36,281 nt of DNA from Entrophospora sp. SA101. Lineage: Eukaryota; Glomeromycota; Glomeromycetes; Entrophosporales; Entrophosporaceae. Positions 17,422 through 29,580 of the stretch are shown piece after piece (positions within the stretch are counted from its first letter, which is position 1; every line of letters begins with the position of its first letter). Where the stretch lies: positions 124,436-160,716 of the forward strand of contig CAUDNR010004090.1 in assembly GCA_958430865.1 (NCBI GenBank). The letters are read 5' to 3'. The notes under the pieces were generated by a model. It had not been told where the DNA came from and ran no database searches. It saw nothing but the letters and a program-made list of their open reading frames with translations. The translations under genes were made by a program, and so were the position numbers.

Positions 17422-18675
17422 ATAACAGATCATTTGAGGAGTACTAGGTAACAACATATTCACACACTCACACTTTAATTGCATATATGATAAATGAGAG
17501 ACATGTATAACTATTGATGGACAATGGACTTATGAGTATCTATTAATTTTTAATAAAAATATTTTTATTTTTAGGAGTATAATAATAATCAATCAACTTT
17601 ATGATTTTGAATTGGGTTAATTAAATAGAATTTTATTCTTAATTAGTTTATTTATTTATTTTATTTTATTTGTTTTATTTATTGATTTTATTTATTTAAT
17701 TTTTTATTTATTTGTTTAAATTGATAAAAATCAATAAATGATAATAGAGGAAATAAAATCAGGTTAATTAATTAATATTTGATGTTATCTCGTGTAGTAT
17801 TTTTTGATGAGGATAAATATTACCCTAAAAAAACAAAAAAAATTTTCGAGAATTTCTTTGTGCGACAAATTTTTATTATTTCGGAAAATTTTAGGATCTA
17901 AAAAAGACAACTATAATTTAACTGTGAGGTGATCATCATGCTAAAACGAGTGGGTGTTGTGGACGCATCAAAGAGCTTTAAATATAAATCTTGCAATTTC
18001 ACATTGGTTGAGAAATTGAGAAATGTAATAGAGTCCGTATTTTATGTTAAACAGGAGCCGCTCGCGCGACATGAGGCTTATTACATCTGATTGTAGGCCG
18101 CAAGAGGTTAGAACCTTTTAATTTAATTTTGTGTAATAAAAAATTGTAGTACAAATCATTAAAAATCACGCCCACTCATTCACTCAAACACAATGAATGA
18201 TAGGGAAAAATTACGATACAATAATAATTCTTTCTATACTGCTTTAAAGATCCGGAAGGGAAAGCTCTAGAGTGGTGGTGATGTTAATTAATTAAAAATG
18301 ACAGCAATGAATTTTTTTTTTAAAAATGAACTAATTTAAATTAAAAATTAAAACTAAATAAACTCTCATTAATCATCAATGATTCATCATCATATAAACA
18401 AACTTGCATAAACTTAAATAGGCAGTATATTAATTAATAATTATTTATAAGTACACAATATGATAATGATGTGATAGTGTGTATTTATTGTATGATGATA
18501 TAAATATCTAACAAAAAGTTTTATAATGTAGAATACGAGCATAATAACAAACAACTCGTTTTCATTTACTCTTCTTTCTCATTTCTCTTACTAATTCTCA
18601 AGTCTATCTTTAAAATTTCTAAAAGAGGATATTTATGACATAATAATAAGAAATCAAACGGAAAATCAATTTTAA

Positions 18676-18709
<34 letters not shown>

Positions 18710-18911
18710 TATAGTTAATAATAATAAACAAAACAAACATCATTCATTAACAGCGTCTTATTTTTTTAAAAATAATACAAATAAATTAATAAATAGAACT
18801 TTCCCATTTACTTTTTTCCAATTAAATATTTCTATTTTAAAAAAAAATCATATGTCTCTTTTTTTTTCTTTTTTTAAAATAAATTATTTTATAATAAAAC
18901 AAAATTAAAAA
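17422..18911. other. intergenic; AT-rich with one GC-richer island
   Basis: No gene is supported. At about 17938-18120 a stretch less AT-rich than its surroundings (around gagccgctcgcgcgacatgagg) looks like a degenerate dispersed repeat. An (AAT)n microsatellite lies at about 18678-18710, close to the start of the next gene. Long A/T runs occur throughout. Confidence 0.5.
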
Positions 18912-19967
18912 ATGACAGCTCAAAATACTATTCTGCCTTCTACTACAACAAATATTGACGTAGAAGCAAAAACTTCTTCCATTGTCATTGCTGACACCAA
19001 TAATAATAACAATAACAATAAAAACACTTTAAATGACGCTAAACAGGTATGGCATATAAATGATACATTGGACTTGAAGAAAAAAGAAATAATAAAACTT
19101 TTAGAACAAGAAAACTCACAGGAAAGTTTGGAGTCATCATCATCAACATCTATCAATTCCTCTTCCTCCACTTCTTCAACTTCTTTTACAACTATGAACA
19201 AGGCATCATCTTCGTCTTCGTCTTCGTCAAACAAAAACGAGACATTATCATCACAAACAATATTGGAACATGAAAATGATCATGATGATAAAGTTGGAAA
19301 TAAAGAAAATGACCAAGATATTGAAATGACTGATTCATCTGTTGATATATCACCATCATCAACAATATTACCGCGACAGCAAACATCAACCATAACCACT
19401 TCTTCTTTATCATCATCACCACCATCATCGTTGCACACATCATCTTCCTTACCTACCGATAGCACTCTACCCGATTTACCTAAAGTTAAAAATTTACCAA
19501 GAAGAAATCGTAGTGTTTCATTCAACAAAACTGTCACTTTTATTCCTCACGTGCCACCTCCACCAGCTAAAATTCGTAAGAAAATATCAAGAGAAGCTTC
19601 TTTAAAACAGAAAGATGTCATTGTTGAAATTGAAGATTTGGGTAAGGTTAGGGTAGATGGTAAGAATGGTAGGATTATAAAAATCACTCCTTTTGTTTGG
19701 CCTGGTCCTTTAAGTGGTGATAATAATAATGATATGGATATGAATAATGATCAAACAACCAGTTCACCAAGATCTTCGACGTCGTATGATGAAGAGCATG
19801 ATGATGATGTGTTGGTTATTACCGCTGTACCAGTCACCGAAAAAGATAAAAAAAAATTGAGAATTGGTAAACATTTCAAACGATATTACAATAAATTAAT
19901 CCCACATCATAATCATAAAGAAGAAGGAGAAGAAGAAGAAGTACAAGAACAGCAACAGCAAGTATAA
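18912..19967 (+). CDS. Ser-rich disordered protein, unknown function
   Basis: 351 aa, single exon. The first ~190 residues are low complexity (Asn, Ser, Thr runs). A conserved-looking core at ~195-270 starts RRNRSVSFNKTVTFIPHVPP, followed by a basic stretch and DVIVEIEDLGKVRVDGKNGR, then FVWPGP. The tail is acidic and ends in Glu/Gln runs. KTVTF fits the RVxF-type docking motif for protein phosphatase 1, and RRNRSVS fits a basophilic kinase site, so a PP1-regulatory role is possible. Such short motifs arise by chance, and I do not recognise the family. There is no signal peptide or membrane segment. Confidence 0.65.
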   Translation: MTAQNTILPSTTTNIDVEAKTSSIVIADTNNNNNNNKNTLNDAKQVWHINDTLDLKKKEIIKLLEQENSQESLESSSSTSINSSSSTSSTSFTTMNKASSSSSSSSNKNETLSSQTILEHENDHDDKVGNKENDQDIEMTDSSVDISPSSTILPRQQTSTITTSSLSSSPPSSLHTSSSLPTDSTLPDLPKVKNLPRRNRSVSFNKTVTFIPHVPPPPAKIRKKISREASLKQKDVIVEIEDLGKVRVDGKNGRIIKITPFVWPGPLSGDNNNDMDMNNDQTTSSPRSSTSYDEEHDDDVLVITAVPVTEKDKKKLRIGKHFKRYYNKLIPHHNHKEEGEEEEVQEQQQQV

Positions 19968-22423
19968 TTATCTTTGGTGATGACAATTATAATAAAAATC
20001 TTCAGGAGTTGAGAATTATCATTTGGTGATTAAACTTCTATTTTTAAATATCAATCACTCTTAATAAACATGATCACAAAAAACAGGAGAGATCAAAATT
20101 TATAAGAAATAATATCAAGAGGAAAGAGGAAAAGATGGATTGAAATAAAAACAGATTGAAAGGTCGATTAAAAAGATTGAAGATCGATGATCGAGAATCG
20201 ATGGATGGGAATATGTATAATACGGATTGATAAGATTCTTGCCGTCCATTATTTATGTGAACAATTTTTTTATATTTATTTATTTTGCATGTATGTACAT
20301 ATAATTAATTGGAATTCTTCTTTAAACCAGTTAAAAATATATTAATGTAAATTAATTTCTCTTTTTATTTTATTATACATACATTATTCTTGCAATTTAT
20401 TTTTATTTTCATGACATTTTCTTTCGTTGTAAAATTTTAAAAAAATCGAAAATAAATACTTGTATTTATTGTTGTAATATTGATTTTTTTTAAACGATCG
20501 AATTCTCACAATTAAATCAATCTCTCTTTTCGTGAAGCGTAAACCAAAAGTGTGACCCTGGAGTATGGAACCCAAAAGAGCAGTCTCTTTTTTTTTGTAT
20601 TTTGTCACCCAAGCCATTCAGTGAAACATCAAAATTTTCTTTATTTATTGAAATTTAAATCACCCAAACCAATTAATAAAAAAACCCGTTTAGTATCAAT
20701 AGATTCTGCTTCTTTTCGAAATTTTTAATCGATATGCGCACTGGGCCAATTTGGAAAATATCAGCAGAATAGTAAAGGGAAGGGCCGAAAAATACACGAT
20801 TGATGTAAGGGCTACAGTGTAGATCGTTTATATATTACTCGAAATTCAAAACATTTTGTCTTTGAAAATTTTTTTTTGGGGAAATCGCGTCGCAATTTAG
20901 CCGTTTAACCGAAAAATTCATAAAAAATCATGATTGGCTGATTTTCGAAATCATTCCAAATTTGGGGAATATTATGGATGCAGTGGATAGTTTTCGGGTC
21001 CTGATTTAACCGGTTAGGCACATGAGAATTACAATAATAATGTCATGCCATTTTGGCCGTTTTGCCCATTTGGCCGCTTTTGGTCATTTGGCTGGAAGAG
21101 GAATTTGTTATTCAAAAGTGTTAATTCAATCCGATAATGTTTATTAATTATAAATTATGATTTTTTTTCTTTGTAACATTTGTTATTGTTCAATTGGATG
21201 CATGTATACTATTTAACATTAATTTTTTTAGTGTTCAATGTCATTGGTAGCTAGATGTTCTTCCTTATTGGTCAATTCAATGACTTGTAAAGCGAAAAAT
21301 AGTCAATAGACAAACTTTTAAAAACTACAAGGACAACAGCCAATTTTATATATTAATATATATATATATCAAAAGATGAATCTCAAATATCTTTTTCATA
21401 TTAGGAAATGATATCTTTGGAGGAAGTTTCATATATTAATATTTTTTTATTTGCCAGTATATTAACGTATCATTTGATATAGTACTAGGAAAAATCTCGG
21501 TTTAGAGAAATCCGTCAGTCATCGAGATCGGTTATAGAGAGATAACTGACACGATCTAATTTGATTTTAACTAAATTTTAATATGACATTTAATTACGGT
21601 CCTTATCCGATTAACCGGTCAAAAAAGTTAGGCGGTGACTGTAACAACCCTAAAAAAAAACATTTTCTTCTCACAAAGAGCCCAATTACTCGATGCATAC
21701 TTTTTTATCGGTTTTTTTCTATTATCGGACTAGTTTTGTAGTTTTGATTGACCCCAAATTTCCTTGTTCGTTATTTTATTCTCGTCCAACTAACCAATTT
21801 TCAGTCAAGATAATAAGCTTATCAGTTAACATTTTTAAAATTAGTATTTTAAAAGAGTCCAAATGTTATTATAAACCAAAAAATTCATGTTTAAAATATA
21901 AATAAAGTGTGACGTGGAAATATTCCCTAACACGTATTTTCTCCTTCCCAAAGTATTCATATTAATAGATAGATCTGTTTCATCCCAAATCAACATCAAG
22001 CAATTTTACCTTTGTTTATTTTGATTGTTGGATCTGGTCTTTAAGTATTGTTTTACAATAGATAAAATTAACTACATTGTCTTCAAAAAAGAAAAGCAAT
22101 TAATTCATCAAGAGTAGTTGCTTCTATCAGGAAACAATAAAGTTTATCGATTGTATGTATATTGGACGTATTTCATATTTACAATTGTCTAGATCAAAGC
22201 GAACGGTATAAAAATTTGTTGACGCTAGGAATTCTGGCTATTCTTCATCTGAACATTAGTAATAGTAATTAAAAAATTAACCATGTGATGCTGATCTCTA
22301 ATAAATATGACGTTGTTATTATAATGAAATAATAGTATAGTTTAAACTTAGTAGTAGTAGATTTGATTATTGCAAGTAAAATTTAAAAAATCCTTTAATT
22401 CATTAAAAGAAATTTTTTCAGTA
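19968..22423. other. intergenic, no gene recognised
   Basis: AT-rich sequence. At 21040-21100 a TTTGGCC-type motif is repeated several times. A (TA) run lies near 21355-21368. The 3' part (about 22155-22260) could contain an unrecognised 5' exon of the ATPase-inhibitor gene that starts at 22424, but no spliced model is convincing. Confidence 0.4.
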
Positions 22424-22749
22424 ATGTCATCATCTCACTTTGACCAGAATATACCTGAAGGACATATTCGTGATGGAAATACTGTTTTTTCAAAGAAAGA
22501 GCGAGCTGAAGAAGAACGTTATATCAGACTTCAAGTATAAATAAATTAATAAATAATGAATCAATGAATTCAATAATAATCTATTTTATTTAGTGATATA
22601 AATCATCGTCATCGTCATCATTTTTTTTTGTCTAGGAAATGGAAAAAATGAAACGTCTTCGTGAAGAGATTAATAAAAAAAAGCAGGAAATCAATCAATC
22701 AGATGATGTTAATAGAATCGAAGGAAACAACGAAAAGGAAAATAAATAA
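22424..22749 (+). CDS. mitochondrial ATPase inhibitor (IF1/IATP) family protein
   Basis: Two exons (22424-22534, 22636-22749, GT-AG intron) give 74 aa. The pattern EGHIRDGNTVFSKKERAEEE followed by RYIRLQEMEKMKRLREEI and a charged coiled-coil tail is that of IF1. This protein blocks ATP hydrolysis by the mitochondrial F1 sector when membrane potential falls. The usual mitochondrial presequence is missing from this model. The sequence just before the ATG ends in tttttcag, a good 3' splice site, so an upstream exon may encode the presequence and the real start may lie further left. Convergent with uL22m. Confidence 0.65.
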
Positions 22750-23006
22750 ATAACTGTAGTGAATAAATAAAAATTACATTACAATAATAATTATTATTAT
22801 AATATCTTGGTCAAAAAAATTTAACTAGTTCATTTATTCGTCGTTCATTTGTTATTATTCATTCTTCTTTATTATATTCTTCATGCTATCATTATTACTA
22901 CCGCTCAAGATTGCTATAATAATAATTATTATTGTTCACTGACTATCATCAATTCAAATCTTCGTCCAATTATCATCATATCAACACTTATCACCGTCGG
23001 TAATTA

Positions 23007-23996
23007 TCACCAATTATAAAATTTAGATGGATTATAAATTGGTTTGTTCTCAATTAAAGGCATCCAGACTTTTTTTCTCTCATAATTAAAGCCTTTATAT
23101 TTACGTTTTCGTTTAATACCTTCTTCCTCCTCTTTCAAGTTCACTTTCTTCTCTTTTATTATATACTTCATGTGAGATTTCTTAATTAACATATAACTCA
23201 TTCTACCTCTAGCTGCATAATTTGGTTTCTTACGATAATAGCCTTTACCAACCCAAGCTTGTTCTATATCAAAAAAGTAAATCATAATCATAACCAATAT
23301 TTTCAATATTTTCAATTATGAATGATGGAAACATGTCTACCTATATAACAATTGTCAATGTTCATCTTTTTATATAACTGTGCATGATGTCTAGCCGTTA
23401 TCAATGAATGCATTATTTTCTTTGATGCTTTTTTATGTGAAAATTCCATTTGTTTTATCGCTTCGTTCAATGGTTTTTTTGCGATTTGACGTCCCAAAAA
23501 ATTTAATTTGCGCGGTGAAATACGAAAATTCATTGTTGAATATCGATGCTTTTTAAATTTTCCAATTCATATTCAAATTAATATAAAGACGACAAACACA
23601 TATTATATATATTAATATATTAATATTATTATCAATGAATATCTACCTCTGTAAAGATTTTTGATCCTTTAAGATCTAGCAAATGTCCTGCTTTTTCACG
23701 ATATATTGGAGATACTTCATACTTTACTCGATCAAAGTCATCTTGCTTGTCATCTTGCTTGTCATCTTTCTTGCCATCTTGCTTGTCATCTTTCTTGTCA
23801 TCTTTCTTGTTAATTGATGTGACGTGAAATTGTCTTTTGGAAATTAATTTTGGAACAAAGGAACAAAAGACAGATGGTGATACTATTGATCAACATTGAC
23901 AATATTAATTATACATGTAAATTTTATATTTAAAAATTAAAAAAAAACCCCCAATTATGATTTCTTACCATTTGTAAATTTAAATTTTTTTATCAT
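23007..23996 (-). CDS. mitochondrial ribosomal protein uL22m
   Basis: Four exons on the minus strand (23996-23969, 23882-23647, 23548-23341, 23263-23007) join in frame to 242 aa. A basic N-terminus (MIKKFKFTNV..., ...RQFHVTS) fits a mitochondrial presequence. The L22 fold follows: NFRISPRKLNFLGRQIAKKP, then FSHKKASKKIMHSLITA and AWVGKGYYRKKPNYAARGRM, the conserved tunnel-side hairpin. Residues ~37-60 are a Lys/Asp-rich stretch coded by imperfect 12-nt tandem repeats (about 23740-23812), absent from typical L22 proteins. Divergent from PCCA, with 286 bp between the starts. Part of the large subunit of the mitochondrial ribosome. Confidence 0.9.
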
Positions 23997-24282
23997 TTTT
24001 TTTTCCCATCGAAAATAAATTTTTTAAAGATAATCAGTAATGATAAGATCTACCGAAAATCTTCACATAAATAGAAGTATTGCTAACTGTGTTAGGCGTT
24101 TCATACAAAATTCCGATTGGGTAACTTGACTTTCACGTGTATGAATTTAAAATTTCATTCGATCGAATGATTTTTTTTTTTACAAAAATTAAAATAGAGT
24201 TAAACAGTTGATTGTTTGCTATTGCTTGATACATTATAAATATCCATAAAATATATTTTGTCATTTTTCTAAATCTGTTAAA
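23997..24282. promoter_or_regulatory. divergent promoter of uL22m and PCCA
   Basis: 286 bp between two genes for mitochondrial proteins. It contains a cacgtg E-box-like core near 24134-24139 (ttcacgtgta) and poly-A/T tracts. Shared regulation is plausible but is inference. Confidence 0.4.
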
Positions 24283-27200
24283 ATGTTTACAAGTAAGACA
24301 TTTACCAGAACTCGCATTACTACTATTAATTCTCATATATTTAATCAAAAAAATATTACAACAAAATATCATTACTGTCAACCTTTAACAAGTCAAGTGA
24401 TTAGACAGCTTCATTCTTCTCTTACAAAGTTTGACATTAATTTACAACAACAACAAAAACAACAAAATATTGATTATGGAAAAGTAATGATAATAAAAAT
24501 TAATTAAGTTATTAAAAAACGCGTTTTTTTTTGGTAAATAATACTTCTTGTCTGTTTAATTATTAGACTTTTGATAAAATTTTAATTGCAAACCGTGGAG
24601 AAATTGCCTGTCGTGTGATCAGGACGGCTAAGAAAATGGGTGTCAAAACAGTGGCCGTTTATTCTGATGCTGATTCTCACAGTTTACATGTACAAATGGC
24701 TGATGAAGCAGTCAATATAGGCCCTCCTCCGACAAATCAAAGTTATCTAAATATTCCTAATATAATCAAAGCTATCAAAGATACCGGTGCTCAAGCTGTA
24801 CATCCAGGTCTTCAATCATTCATTAATAATCTAACACTTGATAATTTATAATTAATCTTTGATTATTGATTATCTTTCGATTTTTAAATTACTTGATGCA
24901 TATATAATTATAATCAGGATATGGTTTCTTATCAGAAAATCATCATTTTGTAAAGTCTTTAAAAGATATCGGTATAACTTTTATAGGACCTGGTGAATCT
25001 GCCATGGCTGATTTGGGTGATAAAATACAAAGTAAAATTATTGCAAAAAAATCTGGTGTTAACACTATTCCTGGATTCAATGGAGTTATAGAAAATACAG
25101 ACCATGCTTTAGAAATAGGTGATAACATAAAATTACACAACTTTATTTTTCTTTATCATCATCATCTTTCCTTTATTATTTTCACCTCAATTTAATTGGG
25201 TTTTTTTTATTTAAGCAAGATCAATTGGTTATCCTGTGATGCTTAAAGCTTCTGCTGGTGGTGGTGGTAAGGGTATGCGAATTGCTTGGTAGGTTTATTT
25301 TCAATATCTTCCAGTTAACACAATGAATGATTTTGCTGATTATACATGGTAAAAATATAGGAATGATCAAGAAGTCATTGATGGATTTAAATTAGCATCC
25401 CAAGAATCACTCTCAAGCTTTGGAGATGATCGATTATTGATAGAAAAATATATCGATAATCCACGTCATATTGAAATTCAATTACTTGCTGATAATTTTG
25501 GCAATGTTCTTTATTTACCAGAACGTGAATGTTCCATCCAAAGAAGAAATCAAAAGGTAAAATGTATATTGTATATATTATTTACCTGATTTTGTTTTTT
25601 AATAAACCAATTAATTGAATAATAATAAATAGGTCATTGAAGAAGCACCAAGTGTTCATTTGAATCCATCTACTAGAAAAGCTATGGGCGAACAAGCAGC
25701 GTTACTTGCTAAACATGTTGGATATGTATCTGCTGGAACTGTTGAGTTTTTGGTAGATCCAGAAAGAAATTTCTATTTTCTTGAGATGAATACACGTCTA
25801 CAAGTTGAACATCCTATAACCGAATACATTACAGGCCTTGATTTGGTTGAACAAATGATAAGGATTGCTGCAAATCAAAAATTATCAATGAAGCAAGAAG
25901 AAATCAACATTAACGGATGGGCAGTAGAATCACGTGTTTATGCTGAAGATCCCGAAAATTACTTACCATCTATTGGAAGGCTTAGTAAATATATTGAACC
26001 AGTTAGTCTTACCAATAAAAAAGAAGTGCGATGTGATTCTGGTATTGTGGAAGGAAGTGAAATAAGTATTTATTATGATCCATTGATATGTAAACTTTCT
26101 ACTTATGGAGACACTAGACAAGAAGCTATTGATACAATGTTAAGAGCTCTAGATTCATACGTTATAAAAGGTAAATAAATGATACAATTTATTCTAATGT
26201 CTATATTTATATTTATATATATAACTTATTTGCATTCATTTATACACATCATAATAAAAGGTGTCACACACAACATTCCATTATTACGTGAAGTGATTGC
26301 AAGTAAAAGATTTAGATCTGGAAATATTTCAACGAAATTTTTAGCAGAAGAATTTCCAGAAGGCTTTAAAGGACATGCTTTAAATCATGAATCTTTATAT
26401 GAACTTGCTTCAATTGCTGCATTAATTCATGCTAAAAGAGATTATCGTAATTGGTGTTGGGGTGGTGGTAAAGAGGCACTGTTCAAGGGTGATTTGACTG
26501 GACATGCTCCAAAAAAATGGAATCTCTGGATAAAAGTTCATGCTGATACTGAACTTGAACCTTTATATGTACAAATTGAAAAAAAAAGTAGTACAAGTTT
26601 AGAAGAACAAGAATTATTTGAGGTATAACACATGCATATGTATGTGTGTATTTATTGAAATATATATATATATTATACTAATTATTTTGTTGTCTATCAA
26701 TAATAATAATGATAATAGATTACTTGTGAAGGATTTCCAAAAACAAACATCACTGCCAGATGGCCATTAGAATCACCTTTGGTAAATGCACATTTTCAAC
26801 AACAAGAAAATCAAAAAGAAAAAAATATTACAGTACAATACTTGCAGCCATTACCCGTTGGACTGCGTCTTCAACATGTTGGAACAAAATTCGATATCAC
26901 AATTCACAATGAATTACAGCACCAATTAATTAAATACATGGCCGATAAACCAAAATTAGACACATCTAAAGTGTTATTGAGTCCCATGCCTGGCAGTGTT
27001 GTCAGTGTCTCGGTTAAAGCTGGTGACAAGGTAGATAAATTACCATCAAATATATGTACATCTATGTGTACATCATATATTATTATAATAATAATGATTT
27101 ATAATTATTCTTTATATTTATAGGTTACTGAAGGAACTGAACTTGCAGTTGTAGAAGCCATGAAAATGCAAAATATATTATATGCTCCAAATAGTGGTAA

Positions 27201-27300
27201 AATTAAGAATGTCAATGTCAAACCTGGGGATTCTGTAGCAGCTGATGAAATTATGATAGAATTTGAAGATGAAAATCCTGACAAAAAACAATTAAAATAG
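24283..27300 (+). CDS. propionyl-CoA carboxylase alpha subunit, mitochondrial
   Basis: Nine exons (24283-24483, 24567-24807, 24918-25118, 25216-25288, 25361-25556, 25633-26170, 26261-26622, 26719-27030, 27124-27300) with GT-AG introns join to 766 aa (human PCCA 728). After a Thr/Arg-rich presequence comes biotin carboxylase: [20 protein letters not shown], the ATP-grasp Gly-loop [43 protein letters not shown]. Then [14 protein letters not shown] and [13 protein letters not shown], wording specific to PCCA rather than MCC or pyruvate carboxylase. The biotinyl domain near the C-terminus has the attachment site EAMKMQN. It carboxylates propionyl-CoA to methylmalonyl-CoA in mitochondria together with a beta subunit not present here. 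Confidence 0.93.
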
Positions 27301-29047
27301 AGACAATACACCGCTGTATTTATATTATTTAATCAATTTGATTTTTAAGCTTGTAAATATAAATTTTCAGTTTATAGCACGCATTAATTAGGTAATGAGG
27401 TTTGGTTGTACCTAGAAATGTCATTTTATTTGCTAAATCTGCAATATGTGAATAAGTATTAGAATATTTTGTTGTGGAATGATTTTGTTTATGAACTTTA
27501 TTAAATCATTATATTATTAATATCTAAAGAATCTGTTTTATTTTCTTTTAACAAATAATTTTTAAAAGAATCTTGGATTACGTAATGCAACTATATGCAA
27601 AGCTACCCGAGTAAATATGTAAATTAATAGAAAAATCCACATCATTATCTATCAATATTTTTTAATTTGTTGAATACAAGTAGAGCTCTCATATGATGTG
27701 TTTTAGATTGTGTATTTTTAATTAGTTTGTCTAGTTTCAATTATCATTAGTCCCATCCTTTGGATCACAAGACCGACACAATTTCCAAATAGTATTGTAT
27801 TTTGACATTCTTGTATAAATTAAAATCGAATGATCATTAATTTCATTATTACGTACTAAGAGAGGTAATTTGAAAGTAATTTTTATTGGCATAAAAATGA
27901 TGAAGCTTACGGCTCAATTTAATTTACATAAAAAGAATATAGCTTCTCTTTTCTTGTGTCAAAATGTTATTAGTGGGCGGGTTAAACATATTGGAGATTG
28001 CATACTTTTTTTAAGGCTTTACTATAAAATTATATCATCTTTTTAAATTGTTTATATATATAATAGTGTCATATAATAAATTACTATCATTATTATCATC
28101 AAAGAGAAGGGATTTTTTTTTTCATTAATTAAAAAAAAAGTGCTTTCTGAAAATGAAAAAGAATATTGTTTATTTATGAGATTGGATTAAATAATGCAAT
28201 TAATATAAATTAGGAAAATCAAAAGAATGTAAATTGATAAAATACTCTGATGGATTCTGTGAAGGCTGTATTAATTTACAATTACAGAGTCTTTTCAATA
28301 CTTGATCATCTAGAAATGACATAGTTAATAACTTCATTCAACAATGTCAAATGAAATCATCTTTGCCATCTTAAGAAGATGAATTTAGTTGTACAAAAGA
28401 TGAGGATAGGATGGTTGTTCCACACTACCAAGAAATCTTATTGATATGGGATGGCTATATTAATTTCCAATATGTATGTCCTATTTTAGCATTATTTGAT
28501 TGAATTTGATGATGTTTTAATTTTTTGATTTGAATCTAGGAACATTTCTAAAAATCAAAATCTGTTAAATCACTAGACTTACTGTCCCCCTGCTATTTTT
28601 TTTTTCTAGGACCAAATTCTTCTAAGACCAAGTGAGGATTGGGCATGAAATGCTGAATAGGTAATCTGTATTTTGGCCATTGATTTTGCATGATACATTT
28701 GAATACCAATCAAGGTATAATAGAGAGAGCAGTAAATTCAGTAAAAGACATACGAGGGAAATTTTTACAATATGGGAAGATTACTCAGATCATGCTATAG
28801 ATGAGCACAAATTAAAGAATGTATGATGAATATCATAGATTATGGTACAACTCTGAGGAAGCAAAGTATGATGGTATAAATAATAAAGAAATAAAACTAA
28901 TCATGATCATGAACAGGTAAGGAAAACTCTTTATAGCTCTGCCTTTTCGCATAAATTTGATACCTGAATCTTTGGAAAATTAATGATCAGAAATCATTAT
29001 ATTTTCTATGTAAACTACTGATCACAAAAAATTACATAAAATTTTAC
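27301..29047. other. intergenic, no gene recognised
   Basis: AT-rich sequence with many stops in all frames. No long open frame, RNA gene or clear repeat was recognised. Confidence 0.5.
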
Positions 29048-29049
29048 TA

Positions 29050-29214
29050 CAGTCAAACCTCAATAAGCCGAACCACTATAAACCGATTTTCATTTTATAA
29101 CGATACAAGATTGGTTAACCAAAAAACATAATTAATTATAATTGTAAATCATCAAAAACCGAATTTTGATAAATCGATCCCATTTTTGTGATTTCAGCTT
29201 ATCGAAGTCTAATA
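29050..29214. mobile_element. diverged pogo/Tc1-like MITE
   Basis: It begins with cagtcaaacctcaataagccgaa preceded by TA. It ends in a degenerate inverted copy (about 29196-29214, agcttatcgaagtctaata). It is similar at the tip to the better preserved copy at 29389-29580. No coding capacity. Confidence 0.5.
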
Positions 29215-29388
29215 GAACATTCGGGTTTGAATCATTAATTTGGGATAGAATATTTCGAAGCATACAAAACCATCAAATATTTGAATATTTGAATATTTGT
29301 CGCTTTTTAATAAAAATTTATTAATTTAGGCCAATTCGGGTTTTTCATAAAAGTATTTTTTAATATGTAGGACAAAAAATTCTAGATA

Positions 29389-29580
29389 CAGTCAAACCTT
29401 ATCACAACGGACTATAATAATAATCAAATTCTCGTCATAATGGACTTTTAAAATTTTTACTTCACATATAAAAATCCGCTGTGGAAATATTAGTAATAGT
29501 AATCTTTCCAACAACGGATTTTAAATAAAATTTTCTTATTATTATGTGTCCCATTCATCAGCTGTGACAAGGTTTGACTG
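29389..29580. mobile_element. pogo/Tc1-like MITE with TA target duplication
   Basis: 192 bp bounded by inverted ends cagtcaaaccttatcaca and tgtgacaaggtttgactg, with TA on both sides (29387-29388 and 29581-29582). A TA target and CAGT tip fit the Tc1/mariner/pogo superfamily. There is no transposase; it would be mobilised in trans. Confidence 0.75.

Noticed and set aside
17938..18120. tRNA or tRNA-derived SINE
   Set aside because: A ggttagaacc word resembles a B box, but no A box at proper distance and no cloverleaf could be found.
18920..19537. Three minus-strand open frames opposite the Ser-rich gene
   Set aside because: Antisense translations of Ser/Asn codon runs giving Asp/Glu/Val or Met/Leu runs; the plus frame is longer and has the ordered core.
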